From Streptomonospora litoralis (GTDB taxonomy: Bacteria > Actinomycetota > Actinomycetes > Streptosporangiales > Streptosporangiaceae): 64,000 nt of DNA. The translations under genes were made by a program, and so were the position numbers. The notes beneath the pieces are model-generated. The model saw only the letters and a program-made list of their open reading frames with translations. It made no database searches and had not been told where the DNA came from. Location of the stretch: contig NZ_CP036455.1 of assembly GCF_004323735.1 (NCBI RefSeq), forward strand, positions 4,273,101 through 4,337,100. The letters run 5' to 3'. Of this stretch, positions 8,751-18,148 are shown piece by piece; position 1 is the stretch's first letter; each line of letters starts with the position of its first letter.

Positions 8751-9508
8751 CTTTCCTCTCATGCGTTCTCGGTGTTATATGGCTTTGTCATATAACGACA
8801 TAAGTGGGCATTGAAAGAAGTGAAGGAAATCTCAGTCGGAATCCAGACTGGCATTCGTGCGCCCGCGTGTCCACGGGGCGGCTTGGAATGTGTCAGGTTG
8901 AATGGGGGCGGGAATAAGTGATGGTCGGGCCGCTTCGCGCGGTTCGGGGATCCGATGCGCGGCGGGTGCGGCCCCCAGCCCGTGTGGCTCGTAGATCCAC
9001 GCCGCCTCGGGCCATGGGCGACGCAAAACGGGGTAAGGACGATGGAGTTTCCGGTTCCACCGAGGGATGACGGGCGCAGGAGCCCTGCCGGGACAGCAGA
9101 AGAGTCACTGCCTGAGAAGACACCGCCCCGTACAGAAGCCCTTACGGCGGCGCCGTCCTGGCCGTGGAGGCAAGGCGCTGCGCGTCTCCGCCCTGGACCA
9201 GACGGACCCGGCCCATCCACCGGCCGAGTGCTGCTGAGGCTGCCGGAGGCCAAGGCGCCCGTCGACCGAATCGTCGACAAACTCAACCTGAACAATATAG
9301 GGGGCTCAAGTGGGATAATCGACGGTTTCGCTCGGGTAACTATGGGGTGCGCTGGAAAGACCATTGAGTTCCGGAACAGAGGCCCGCATGCTGTCCGAAA
9401 GTGGACAACTGTAAAACGCCGCGGCCGCGGCAGGGAGTTATAAGGTGACTCGAGGCGGCCCGCCCTGCGGCGCCGATCGTTCACCGCCGAGGGAATGAGA
9501 ACGCAGCA
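8751..9508. other. Intergenic region between methyltransferase and RamR-like gene
   Basis: About 760 bases. The left end is AT-richer (around 8765-8815, containing a repeated TATATG/TATAAC-like pattern) and probably carries the methyltransferase promoter. The rest must include the promoter of the regulator at 9509. A plus-strand frame around 9040-9440 is open but has no ribosome site, no recognisable domain and mixed codon bias, so I do not call it. Confidence 0.45.
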
Positions 9509-10114
9509 GTGATCCGGGTGGTCCTAGCCGAGGACATGCACATGGTGCGGGGAGCGCTCGTCTCTCTACTTCAACTGGAAGACGACATCGAGGTCGTCGC
9601 CGAGCTCGTTTCCGGGGACGAGATCCTCTCGGCGGCCCAGGAGCACGGCCCGGACGTCGCCATCATCGACGTGGACCTGCCCGGAAAGGACGGCCTGACC
9701 GCTGCCGCGGAGATCCACGAGAAGGTGCCGGACACCCGCACGCTCATCCTGACCAACCTGGGCCACCCCGGTACCGTGCGCCGGGCGCTGGCCGCCAAAG
9801 TCGGAGGATTCCTGGTCAAGGACGCCCCGTCCAAGGAGCTGGCCGAGGCGGTACGCGGTGTGCACGCCGGCCGCCGGGTGGTCGACGGCCAGCTCGCGAT
9901 GGCCGCCTTCGAAAGCGTGGAGTGTCCGCTTACCCCGCGCGAGGTGGAGGTACTGCGGCTGGCGGCCGACGGCCTGGACGTCACGGACATCGCCGACCTC
10001 CTGTTCCTGACCGCCGGAACCGTACGCAACTACCTCACGTCCGTCACCACCAAGACCAACGCCCGCAACCGGGTGGACGCCATCCGGATCGCACGCGAGC
10101 ACGAGTGGATCTGA
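9509..10114 (+). CDS. ramR: NarL/DesR-type response regulator, RamR-like
   Basis: A 201-residue protein from a GTG start. The receiver domain (1-120) keeps the acidic pair Glu8/Asp9, the phosphorylatable Asp54 (IIDVDLPGKDG), Thr82 and Lys104 (FLVKDAPS). The LuxR-type HTH lies at residues ~135-195 (LTPREVEVLRLAADG, then TVRNYLTSVTTKTNARNRVDA). Size and architecture match RamR/AmfR, the activator of class III lanthipeptide operons, and it is the only response regulator in the window. Here it is separated from ramC by about 4 kb of IS debris and transcribed away from it. It could equally pair with the two orphan DesK-type kinases at 26.4-29.2 kb. Confidence 0.85.
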   Translation: MIRVVLAEDMHMVRGALVSLLQLEDDIEVVAELVSGDEILSAAQEHGPDVAIIDVDLPGKDGLTAAAEIHEKVPDTRTLILTNLGHPGTVRRALAAKVGGFLVKDAPSKELAEAVRGVHAGRRVVDGQLAMAAFESVECPLTPREVEVLRLAADGLDVTDIADLLFLTAGTVRNYLTSVTTKTNARNRVDAIRIAREHEWI

Positions 10115-10280
10115 GGGGTCGGCAGCTCCTCGTGCGCTAGCCGTCCACGCCCTCCCTCGTCCGTCCCGCGCCGAACGGCACCCGTTCTGACACCTCGTCC
10201 GATGCGGGAGTGTCACCTGGGCAGACGCCGATGAGGCTCGGGTCCGCGGAGACCAGGTCCATATTCCCCCAGATCATCGG

Positions 10281-11192
10281 TCAGCCCTCCTCGACGCCGA
10301 CCGGTGGGTGGCCCGCCGGGAGGCGGACCGCCTCGAAGCCCCGCTCTTCGGCGACCTGTTCGGTCAGGAGGCGCAGCGCGTCGGCCGACGCCTCGTCGCT
10401 GGGGGTGTAGACCTCGAGCCGGTGGTCCGGGCTGTCGGGTTGCAGCCAGACCTGGTAGTCCACGCTGAGCTCGCCGACGGTGGGGTGGCGCAGGTCCATG
10501 CGGCCCACCGTGCAGTCGGTGACGCCGCCCTCGGCCCAGAGCGCGGCGAAGTCGCCGCTGCGCATGGCGAGTTCACCGATCAGCTCGGCCAGCCGCGCGT
10601 CGGTGGGGTAGCGGCCCGCGGTCAGCCGCAGGTAGCCCGCGTGCACCCGGGCCAGTTCCGCCCAGTTGCTGTGCAGGTCGCGGGTGAGCGGGTCCAGGAA
10701 GAACATCCGCGGCACGGACGGGCGCTTCTCCGGGTCCCCGGGGCTCGCGAAGTCGATGTGCTCGCCCACGAGCGCGTGCCCGCTGCGATTCCAGGCGAGC
10801 ACGTCACCGCGGCGCCCCAGGACCACGGCTGGAGTGAACTCTCCCAGCGACTCCAGCAGCGCCAGCACCCGCTGGTGCGGCTGCTCGGTTTCGGGGCGGG
10901 ACAGCCCCGGCACCGTCGGGCCGTCGGCGAGGTTGTGCAGGTGGAGCCGCTCGGCCGGATCCAGCTGCAGCACTCGGGCCAGGGCGTCGAGCACCTGCTG
11001 AGAGGCGGTCTGAGCCTGGTCCTGTTCCAGGCGGGTGTAGTAGCCCGCACTGACACCGGCCAAGTGGGCCAGCTCTTCGCGCCGCAGACCCGGCACGCGG
11101 CGGGCGGTTCCGTACGTTCGCAGTCCGACATCGGCGGGGGTGACCCGATCCCGGCGTGACTTGAGGAACACGCCCAGCGTTTCCAGCTCCAT
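10281..11192 (-). CDS. XRE-family regulator with MmyB-like ligand domain
   Basis: 303 residues from the ATG at 11192; a longer open frame upstream crosses the divergent promoter and is rejected. The N-terminal HTH has the usual signature RRVPGLRREELAHLAGVSAGYYTRLEQ (given here in part: LRREELAHLAGVSAGYYTRL). The C-terminal MmyB-like domain (residues ~105-280) is a PAS-like sensor that in homologues binds hydrophobic ligands (AVVLGRRGDVLAWN, then PRMFFLDP). It is divergent from a DHA2 exporter with 104 bases between starts. Such pairs are usually repressor-exporter units, so it probably represses the MFS gene and itself. Confidence 0.88.
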   Translation of the reverse strand: MELETLGVFLKSRRDRVTPADVGLRTYGTARRVPGLRREELAHLAGVSAGYYTRLEQDQAQTASQQVLDALARVLQLDPAERLHLHNLADGPTVPGLSRPETEQPHQRVLALLESLGEFTPAVVLGRRGDVLAWNRSGHALVGEHIDFASPGDPEKRPSVPRMFFLDPLTRDLHSNWAELARVHAGYLRLTAGRYPTDARLAELIGELAMRSGDFAALWAEGGVTDCTVGRMDLRHPTVGELSVDYQVWLQPDSPDHRLEVYTPSDEASADALRLLTEQVAEERGFEAVRLPAGHPPVGVEEG

Positions 11193-11223
11193 GACCGCGA
11201 CCCTACCCCGCGGTCCCGCCACC

Positions 11224-11259
11224 GTGGGTATCCCTCTCGGGGGTACCCACAGCTGTGGG
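11224..11259. promoter_or_regulatory. Overlapping palindromes in the divergent XRE/MFS promoter
   Basis: Two palindromes overlap here: near-perfect arms GTGGGTATCCC (11224-11234) and GGGGTACCCAC (11240-11250), and a perfect 14-bp palindrome CCCACAGCTGTGGG (11246-11259). They lie midway between the two divergent start codons, where a repressor would block both promoters. They are likely operators of the XRE protein; binding is inferred. Confidence 0.6.
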
Positions 11260-11296
11260 CTGGTTGGCCTGTGGGCGCTGCACCACCGTGGGGGAC

Positions 11297-12847
11297 ATGA
11301 ACCCGCGAGACGCATCCCCAGAAGTGCAACGATCACCCGGCATCAAGGCGTGGCTCGGCCTCACCGTCATTCTCGGCCCGGTTCTCCTGGTCGCTATGGA
11401 CGGGTCCATCCTGTTCCTGGCGATGCCCAGGATCACCGACGCCCTGGCGCCGACCGCCGACCAGTCATTGTGGATCCTCGACATCTACGGTTTCGCAGTC
11501 GGTTCGCTTCTGGTGGCCTTCGGCAATATCGGCGACCGCTACGGTCGGCTCAAGCTCTTGCTGATCGGGACCCTGCTCTTCGGACTCGCTTCGGCCGGAG
11601 CGGCGATGTCGCCTAACGCCGAGATGCTGATCGCTTTCCGGGCGTTGATGGGTATGGCAGGCGCCACGCTGCTGCCGTCGGCCCTGGCCGTGCTCAGTGA
11701 ACTGTTCACCGACCCGCGCCGGCGCGCCCAGGCGATCGGGATCTTCGCCTCGGCCTTCGCCGCGGGTTTCGCCATCGGCCCGATCGTCGGCGGGCAGCTG
11801 CTCAGCTACTTCTGGTGGGGATCGGTCTTCCTGGTCAACATCCCGGTGATCGTGCTGTTCCTGATCTTCGCCCCGATCCTGCTGGGCGAAGTGAAGGTGA
11901 CCCGCCCAGGCCGCGTCGACGTCCTGAGCGTCGTGCTTTCCGCGGTGGGCCTGCTGCTGGCCATCTACGCGGTCAAGAACCTGGCTGCCGAGGGCATGTC
12001 GGTTTTCTCGGCCGCCGCGGGCATCGTCGGCCTGGTGATCCTGGTGGCCTTCGCCCGCCGCCAGCGCCACCTGGAGTACCCGCTGATCGACTTCGGACTC
12101 TTCCGCGACCGGGTGTTCACCATCGCGATCATCACCGGTCTGCTGCCTTTGGCAGCCTGGTCGGCCACCGCTTACCTGTCGGGCGTGTACCTGCAGACGG
12201 TGCTGGAGATGACGGTCTTCCAGGCAGCCATGCTCGCCGTTCCCGGCGCCCTGGTGCTCACCGCCACCTGCATCGTCACCCCGATGGTCGTCGGGCGCAT
12301 CGGAACCCGGGCCGCCCTGATCACCTGCCACTTCGCGATCACCGCCGGTCTGTTGCTGTTCCTGATGACCGGCGTCACGAGCGGTGCGGGCTGGTACGTG
12401 GGCGCCATGATCGTGGCCGGGCTCGGCTACGGAATCTCCTTCGCCGTGGTGGCCGACGTGGCCGTGGCCGCCGTGTCCACCGAGCGGGCCGGATCGGCGG
12501 CCGCGATGGCCGAGACCTCCAACGAGATCGGCAACGCCCTGGGTATCGCTCTGCTGGGTTCCCTGGCCGCGTTGATCTTCAGAATCATGGGCCCGGATCT
12601 GGCTCCCACGCTGAACGAGACGGCGGAGTTGCCCGGCCTGGGGTCGGCGGCGCTTTCCGAGGCCAAGTCCGCCTTCGTCACCGGCCTGCACGCGGTGGTG
12701 ATCGTGGCCGCTTCGGTGCACGCTGGGTTGGGGGTGCTTGCGCTGCGGTGGCTGCCCAAGACCGATCCCCAAGCGCCGGAGGAGGGTGAAGGGACAGCCG
12801 ACGCGGGGCCGGTGGCCCCGAAGACCGAAGAGGTCGGAACCGCCTGA
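11297..12847 (+). CDS. DHA2-family MFS multidrug exporter (14 TM)
   Basis: 516 residues from ATG 11297; the in-frame upstream extension runs into the operator region. The N-terminus carries motif C-like and motif A sequences (MDGSILFLAMPRITDAL; GNIGDRYGRLKLL) and the antiporter-type motif GFAIGPIVGGQLL. About 14 hydrophobic helices are countable, as in SmvA/QacA-type proteins. The charged tail is Glu/Pro-rich. It is divergent from an MmyB-type regulator and followed by a strong terminator, so it forms a single-gene transcript. The substrate is unknown; an amphipathic cationic drug or a self-made metabolite would fit the family. Confidence 0.9.
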   Translation: MNPRDASPEVQRSPGIKAWLGLTVILGPVLLVAMDGSILFLAMPRITDALAPTADQSLWILDIYGFAVGSLLVAFGNIGDRYGRLKLLLIGTLLFGLASAGAAMSPNAEMLIAFRALMGMAGATLLPSALAVLSELFTDPRRRAQAIGIFASAFAAGFAIGPIVGGQLLSYFWWGSVFLVNIPVIVLFLIFAPILLGEVKVTRPGRVDVLSVVLSAVGLLLAIYAVKNLAAEGMSVFSAAAGIVGLVILVAFARRQRHLEYPLIDFGLFRDRVFTIAIITGLLPLAAWSATAYLSGVYLQTVLEMTVFQAAMLAVPGALVLTATCIVTPMVVGRIGTRAALITCHFAITAGLLLFLMTGVTSGAGWYVGAMIVAGLGYGISFAVVADVAVAAVSTERAGSAAAMAETSNEIGNALGIALLGSLAALIFRIMGPDLAPTLNETAELPGLGSAALSEAKSAFVTGLHAVVIVAASVHAGLGVLALRWLPKTDPQAPEEGEGTADAGPVAPKTEEVGTA

Positions 12848-12860
12848 TCGATGATTCCGA

Positions 12861-12893
12861 CGCCGCCTGCGGGGGGCCTTCCCGCAGGCGGCG
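12861..12893 (+). terminator. Rho-independent terminator after the DHA2 exporter
   Basis: Perfect 13-bp stem (12861-12873 with 12881-12893), 7-base loop, followed 8 bases later by a run of five T. It begins 13 bases after the exporter stop codon. Confidence 0.85.
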
Positions 12894-13055
12894 ATAGTCG
12901 TTTTTCGACTCAGGGCCCGGGATCGGAGCCGACCCGGGCCGATGGGCACCGCGGTGGTGCCGGACACGGCCAGCACGTAGCCCATCTCATGGGACTCCAG
13001 GCCGTGCGCAGCGGATCGGCGCCATAGCCCTCGCGCCGGTGGCCCGGCGTGAACA

Positions 13056-13469
13056 GTGCCCGGCCGCGCAGAACCGCTTGATCACCGTTTGCGCCAGGTG
13101 GGGATCGGTAGCGAATCCGCGGTCGGCGGGCAGGCCCGCCGCAGGCAGCGGTCGGGGTCCTCGGTCCAGGGGTGCGGCAGACAGTTGGTCATCGCCCAAG
13201 GGTGCCACCGCTCTGCGGCGGTGAACCCGGCGCTGGGGCTCGCGCGGGCCGATGCGCAGCGCGTTCCTGGTTATGGAGGTGCGCCCGGCCGCAGGTGGCC
13301 GGGCGCAGCGCGGCGCTGGGGCGCGCCGGCGCGCACCGGCCGGGACGCGGTGCTGCCGACCGAGACGCTGATCGCCGCGTGGCCGTTCCATGAGCCCGAG
13401 CCCGCCCGATACCGGCTCTCCAACCTGCCGGCGGATACGCCGCTGCGGTATCCGGTGCGTATGGCCTAG
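13056..13469 (+). pseudogene. Degenerate IS701/IS4-like transposase fragment
   Basis: Only the end of this frame is recognisable: PARYRLSNLPADTPLRYPVR, close to the segment that precedes the catalytic glutamate helix in IS701-type transposases. The frame stops exactly where the YRELK helix should follow. Upstream sequence is scrambled among frames. I treat the stretch as eroded transposon DNA; exact limits are uncertain. Confidence 0.35.
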
Positions 13470-13476
13470 GACGGTC

Positions 13477-13713
13477 AACGGCTACTACAAGACCGAGCCG
13501 ATCCGCGGCCCTTCCCGCGCCGAGAAGGGCCTCTGGAAGAGCGTCAAGGGCGTCGAGGCGGCGACTCTTGGCTGGGTCCACTGGCCAAACACCCAGCGCC
13601 TGCACGGTTACCTCGGTGACCTGCACCCGACCGAGTACGAGGCCCCCTACTACGCGGCCCAACGAACCGACCGACCCCTGGTCGGAATGACAAGGGCCGA
13701 GTCTTCATCGGAC
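13477..13713 (+). pseudogene. IS3-family OrfB transposase, C-terminal fragment
   Basis: About 78 codons matching the C-terminus of IS3-group OrfB: GYYKTEPIRGPSR near the start, then VEAATLGWVHWPNTQRLHGY and LGDLHPTEYEAPYYAAQRTD. This is the integrase-core end containing the final glutamate region. No OrfA, no start codon and no inverted repeats are seen. It abuts the IS701-like debris, so at least two elements have decayed upstream of the chorismate-pathway genes. Confidence 0.75.
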
Positions 13714-13734
13714 AGGGCGGTTCATCCCACATAA

Positions 13735-14203
13735 GTAGGCGTTACCGTCCGGATTCTGCCTGGTCGACACCCCGCGACAACGTGCGAGCGGGGAGCTGGA
13801 CTTCATGCGCACCCTCCCTGCATAACGTCTAATCCGCCAGGCGGTGCGCGACGAACCTCCGTACGGCTCCGCTCCTTTCGGTAGCTCTTCGAACGAACCG
13901 CCTGCATTCGTGCGGACCTGACACATGGGCGTCCGGGCGATTGTCGGGCGCGCTTCCAGAAGGAATCATGGTTATTGGAACGACAGCCGCCCGGTAAAAA
14001 CGGAAAGGCTGAACACCGCCCCATACTCCCGGGGTGAACGAGAAATCTCGACCTTAGTTCGACCTTTTTCGCTCCACAGGCCGTCTGTGCCGCGCACAAC
14101 GGTTCGCGGAGGCGGTCACCTGGTTCATTGGCCGCCGATTTCGGTTCTGTCGGCGTCTGATTCTCCTACGTTACCTCAATCGCCGGCAAGGTGAATGTGA
14201 AAA
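13735..14203. other. Upstream region of the DAHP-synthase operon
   Basis: About 470 bases with lower GC than the flanks and no credible gene. It must contain the promoter for the four-gene chorismate/carboxylic-acid-reductase unit. AAGGTGA at about 14188-14194 is the ribosome site of the first gene. No regulator binding site could be assigned. Confidence 0.5.
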
Positions 14204-15361
14204 ATGTTGAGTGATATACGAACGCTCGCCGTCCGGCAGCAGCCCGATTGGCCCGATTCCGAGCAGGTCGAGCGCGTCGTGAGCGAACTGGCCGCCCGCC
14301 CCGCCCTCGTCGCCGCATCCGACGTGCTCCGCATGCGTACCCTGCTGGCCGCGGTCGCCCGCGGGCAGGCCCTCGTCCTACAGGCCGGGGACTGCGCCGA
14401 GGACCCCGCCGACTGCTTCTCAGGCGCCACCGTGCGCAAGGCCGGCCTGGTAGGCATGCTCAGCGGTGTCCTGCAGATGAACACTCACCTGCCGGTCGTC
14501 CGGGTGGGGCGGATGGCCGGACAGTTCGCCAAGCCCCGCTCCCGCCCCACCGAGACGGCCGGGGGCCGAGAGTTGGCCGTCTACCGCGGCCACATGGTCA
14601 ACGCCCCAGAACCCGACCCCGCCCTGCGCCGCCCCGACCCGCAGCGCATCCTGAGTGGATACGAGGCCTCCGCCCAGGCCATGCGCGACCTGGGATGGTC
14701 GTCCACCCCTGCGGCCCACGCCGTAGCGCCGCTGTGGACCAGCCATGAGGCGCTGCTGCTGGACTACGAGGTGCCCATGGTGCGCCACCACAACGGAGAC
14801 CCTGTACTCACTTCCAACCACTGGCCGTGGATCGGTGAGCGCACCCGCGGCCTCGACGGGGCGCACATGGCCCTGTTGTCGCAGGTGGTCAACCCCGTCG
14901 CCTCCAAGATCGGGCCGAACGCCACCGAAAACGAGGTGGTCGGGCTGTGCGAGCGGCTGGACCCCGGCCGCGAGCCCGGGCGGCTGACCCTCATCGCACG
15001 CATGGGGGCCGACGCGGTGGGCGAGCGCTTGCCGCGCCTGGTCGCCGCGGTGCGCGCGGCCGGCCACCCGGTCTCCTGGCTCACCGACCCGATGCACGGC
15101 AACACTGTCACCACCGATGAGGGGTTCAAGACGCGTCTCGTCACAACGGTTGTACGGGAGGTGCGGACCTTCGTGGAGGCCGTGCGCGAGGGCGGAGGCA
15201 CGGCCGGCGGCCTGCACCTGGAGACCACCCCGGACGATGTCACCGAGTGCGCCGACCGAGGGGACCGGTTGGGCGCAGTGAGCGCCAAGTACACCAGCTT
15301 GTGCGACCCGAGGCTGAACCCCCGCCAGGCCATGGAGGTCGTGGAGGCATGGAAGGCCTGA
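14204..15361 (+). CDS. phzC: Class II DAHP synthase (PhzC-like)
   Basis: 385 residues, slightly shorter than housekeeping AroA-II (~450) and typical of secondary-metabolism versions. Conserved blocks: LQAGDCAEDPADC, RVGRMAGQFAKPRS, WTSHEALLLDYE, SNHWPWIGERTR, GLCERLDPGREPG, LTDPMHGNTVTT, GLHLETTPDDVTEC and TSLCDPRLNPRQA, covering the Mn-binding Cys/His/Glu/Asp positions and PEP/E4P contacts. It condenses PEP with erythrose 4-phosphate to feed the shikimate pathway. The dedicated copy beside phzD/phzE homologues indicates it boosts chorismate supply for the pathway encoded downstream. Confidence 0.93.
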   Translation: MLSDIRTLAVRQQPDWPDSEQVERVVSELAARPALVAASDVLRMRTLLAAVARGQALVLQAGDCAEDPADCFSGATVRKAGLVGMLSGVLQMNTHLPVVRVGRMAGQFAKPRSRPTETAGGRELAVYRGHMVNAPEPDPALRRPDPQRILSGYEASAQAMRDLGWSSTPAAHAVAPLWTSHEALLLDYEVPMVRHHNGDPVLTSNHWPWIGERTRGLDGAHMALLSQVVNPVASKIGPNATENEVVGLCERLDPGREPGRLTLIARMGADAVGERLPRLVAAVRAAGHPVSWLTDPMHGNTVTTDEGFKTRLVTTVVREVRTFVEAVREGGGTAGGLHLETTPDDVTECADRGDRLGAVSAKYTSLCDPRLNPRQAMEVVEAWKA

Positions 15362-15469
15362 CCCGACGTCCCGCACTGCCGGACCGGCCCCGCGCCCGGT
15401 CGGCAGCAGGCCCAGGCCCCGTCCCTCGTCTCGATCCACTGGACCCACCACAGAGGAAGTGCCGTACCC

Positions 15470-16123
15470 ATGCCCGGAATCCCCGAGATCGTCTCCTATC
15501 CGCTCCCCCGCGAAAGCGACCTGCCCGACAACACCGTCCCCTGGAGCATCGATCCCGACCGGGCGGTGCTGCTGGTGCACGACCTCCAGGAGTTCTTCCT
15601 ACGCCCGCTGCCCGAGCAGATGCGCACCCCCATGGTCGCGGCCGCCGCCGCGCTGGGAGAGGCCGCCCGGGTCGGCGGCGCCCCCATCGCCTACACCGCC
15701 CAGCCCGGCGGCATGACCGCGCGCCAGCGCGGGCTGCTGCGCGACTTCTGGGGACCGGGTATGCGGGTATCGGCCCAGGACCGGCGCATCGTGCCCCAGG
15801 TGGCCCCCGCCGAGGGCGACTGGCTGCTGACCAAGTGGCGCTACAGTGCCTTCCACGCCACCGATCTGTTGGAACTGATGCGTCGGCACGGCCGCGATCA
15901 GCTGGTGCTCTGCGGGGTCTACGCCCACGTGGGCGTGCTGGCCACCGCGATCGAGTCCTTCAGCAACGACATCGAGACCTTCCTGGTCGCCGACGCCCTG
16001 GCCGACTTCTCCGCCGAGCACCACCGCATGGCGCTGCACTACGCGGCCGACCGCTGCGCCGCTGTGCTCACCACCGACGCCAGCACCGAGGCGCTGGTCG
16101 GCCCGGTGGCCCGGACTCGCTGA
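15470..16123 (+). CDS. phzD: Isochorismatase-family hydrolase (PhzD-like)
   Basis: 217 residues with AGAGGAAG ahead of the ATG. The family signature is clear: [15 protein letters not shown] with the catalytic Asp near residue 38, [13 protein letters not shown] with the Lys near 122, and [14 protein letters not shown] where Tyr/Ala/His flank the position that is Cys in nicotinamidases, as expected for isochorismatases. PhzD hydrolyses the enolpyruvyl group of 2-amino-2-deoxyisochorismate (ADIC) to give trans-2,3-dihydro-3-hydroxyanthranilate and pyruvate. It sits between DAHP synthase and ADIC synthase on the same strand. Confidence 0.93.
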   Translation: MPGIPEIVSYPLPRESDLPDNTVPWSIDPDRAVLLVHDLQEFFLRPLPEQMRTPMVAAAAALGEAARVGGAPIAYTAQPGGMTARQRGLLRDFWGPGMRVSAQDRRIVPQVAPAEGDWLLTKWRYSAFHATDLLELMRRHGRDQLVLCGVYAHVGVLATAIESFSNDIETFLVADALADFSAEHHRMALHYAADRCAAVLTTDASTEALVGPVARTR

Positions 16124-16171
16124 TCGCCTATGGGCCGCGAGCACCGCATACATCACCTGGGGAGCGCTTTC

Positions 16172-18085
16172 ATGCAAACCGATGACCTGTTCGAACGCAT
16201 CCTGGCCGGAACGGGCCTGCCCGAGGGCGTCGCGCTGGTGCACCGCCCCGAGACCGGCGACCCGGACCTGATCGACGTCGTCGCTGGCCCCGTACACCAG
16301 TGCGAGCGGCTGGCCGATCTCTCCCTCCCCGACCCCGGTACCGAGCTGGGAGCCGGTGCGAGCGAGGAGCCCGGGAGCCACGGGGCAGGGCGGCACCGCC
16401 TGTTCGCGCTGCTGCCCTACCGCCAGATCACCGAACGCGGCTATGCCGCGCCCGACGACAGCACCCCCCTGGCCGCCATCACCGTACGCGAGCAGCAGCA
16501 GGTGCCGCTGGCCCGGGTCCTGCGCCGCCTGCCGGATGCCCCGATCGCCGTGCGCGACGTCGGGTTCGACACCACCGATCAGCAGTACGCGGCCCTGGTG
16601 CGCCGCCTCATCGACGAGGAGATCGGCCACGGCGACGGAGCCAACTTCGTCCTCAAACGCACCTATATCGCTGACATCACCGACTACACACCCCAAACGG
16701 CTCTGGCCTTGTTCTCCCGCCTGCTGCGCCGGGAGAGCGGCGCCTACTGGACCTTCCTGGCCCGCGTCCCCGGGCGCACCCTCATCGGCGCTTCTCCCGA
16801 GCGCCACATCAGCTTGCGTGGCGGCAAGGCGGTGATGAACCCTATCAGCGGCACCTACCGCTACCCGCCCCAGGGCCCGGACGTGGACTCCCTCCTGCAC
16901 TTCCTGCAGGACTCCAAGGAGACCGACGAGCTCTACATGGTCCTGGACGAGGAACTGAAGATGATGTCGCGGATCAGCGCCGCCGGTGGCCGCGTCATCG
17001 GCCCGTTCCTCAAGCAGATGGCCCGCCTGGCCCACACCGAGTACTACATCGAGGGCGACAGCAGCAGTGACCCCCGCCGGATCCTGCACGAGACCCTGTA
17101 CGCCCCCACCGTCACGGGCAGCCCTCTGGAGAGCGCCTGCCGCGTCATCCAGCGCTACGAACCCCAAGGCCGCGCCTACTACAGTGGCGCGGCCGCGCTC
17201 ATCGGACATGACGCGGCCGGGCGGGCCGAGCTGGATTCGGCGATACTGATCCGCACCGCCGACATCGACGACACCGGGCGGGCGCGCATCGGCGCCGGGG
17301 CCACCGTCGTGCGCCACTCCGACCCCGAATCCGAGGCGGCCGAAACCCGCACCAAGGTCGCAGGGATATACAACGCGCTCACCGCCTCACCGGCGCGCGC
17401 GCTGGCCGACGACGTCCGGGTGCGCGCCGCCCTGCAGAGTCGCAACACCCACATCGCCGACTACTGGCTGGGCCGGCGCTCCGCCGTTGACGGGGGGCCC
17501 GGCCTGCGCGGAATGGACGCGCTGGTAGTCGACGCCGAGGACACCTTCACAGCGATGATGGCCGACCAGCTCTCCTCTCTGGGTCTGGCCGTGGACGTGC
17601 GCCGCTTCGACGAGGACCCCGCGTTGGAGGAGCGGGACCTGGTGGTCATGGGCCCCGGTCCCGGCGACCCTCTGCACACCGGGGACCCCAAGGTCGCCCG
17701 GCTGCGCGCACTCACCGCACGCTTGCTGGAGGAGCGGCGCCCGTTCCTGTCGGTGTGTCTGAGCCACCAGGTGCTGTGCGGCCTGGCTGGGTTGCCCCTC
17801 GCGCGCCGGGAGGAACCCAACCAGGGGATGCAGAGGAAGATCGACCTGTTCGGCACCCCCGAGAGGGTTGGCTTCTACAACGCCTTCTCCGCCCGCTGGC
17901 ACGCCGACGAGGCCGTCGTGCCCGGTGTCGGCACTGCCGAGGTCTGCCGCGACCCGGTCACCGGTGAGGTGCACGCGCTGCGCGGGCCCGGATTCGCCTC
18001 GGCCCAATTCCACGCCGAGTCCGTCCTGACCGAGAACGGGCCGGCGATCCTGGCCCGCCTGATCGACAACGCCCTGCAGCACTGA
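16172..18085 (+). CDS. phzE: ADIC synthase, fused chorismate-binding and glutamine amidotransferase (PhzE-like)
   Basis: 637 residues from ATG 16172, which has GGGGAG upstream and lies 48 bases after phzD. The N-terminal chorismate-binding domain (to ~residue 420) has GASPERHISLRGGKAVMNPI, SGTYRYP and DEELKMMSRI. The C-terminal class I amidotransferase (~450-637) has the nucleophile Cys in FLSVCLSHQVLCGL and the His-Glu pair in AQFHAESVL. The order MST domain then GATase is that of PhzE. It converts chorismate and glutamine ammonia to ADIC. Anthranilate synthase would make the same first bond but eliminate pyruvate; the adjacent PhzD homologue argues for ADIC. Confidence 0.93.
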   Translation: MQTDDLFERILAGTGLPEGVALVHRPETGDPDLIDVVAGPVHQCERLADLSLPDPGTELGAGASEEPGSHGAGRHRLFALLPYRQITERGYAAPDDSTPLAAITVREQQQVPLARVLRRLPDAPIAVRDVGFDTTDQQYAALVRRLIDEEIGHGDGANFVLKRTYIADITDYTPQTALALFSRLLRRESGAYWTFLARVPGRTLIGASPERHISLRGGKAVMNPISGTYRYPPQGPDVDSLLHFLQDSKETDELYMVLDEELKMMSRISAAGGRVIGPFLKQMARLAHTEYYIEGDSSSDPRRILHETLYAPTVTGSPLESACRVIQRYEPQGRAYYSGAAALIGHDAAGRAELDSAILIRTADIDDTGRARIGAGATVVRHSDPESEAAETRTKVAGIYNALTASPARALADDVRVRAALQSRNTHIADYWLGRRSAVDGGPGLRGMDALVVDAEDTFTAMMADQLSSLGLAVDVRRFDEDPALEERDLVVMGPGPGDPLHTGDPKVARLRALTARLLEERRPFLSVCLSHQVLCGLAGLPLARREEPNQGMQRKIDLFGTPERVGFYNAFSARWHADEAVVPGVGTAEVCRDPVTGEVHALRGPGFASAQFHAESVLTENGPAILARLIDNALQH

Positions 18086-18148
18086 GCCTTCACGGCTCCG
18101 CGCCGCGCGGGGCCGCTCCGTTCATCGCACCCGTTGGAGAGATCCGGA

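Noticed and set aside
9040..9440. Plus-strand open frame upstream of the RamR-like gene
   Set aside because: No Shine-Dalgarno site, weak codon bias, no domain; more likely promoter and leader DNA.
15599..17317. Long open frame antisense to phzD/phzE
   Set aside because: GC-rich coding DNA keeps antisense frames open; it has no ribosome site or domain, and the plus strand has unmistakable PhzD/PhzE motifs.
14204..18085. Phenazine gene cluster
   Set aside because: Only the PhzC/D/E steps are present. PhzF isomerase, the PhzA/B condensing protein and PhzG oxidase homologues are not in the window.
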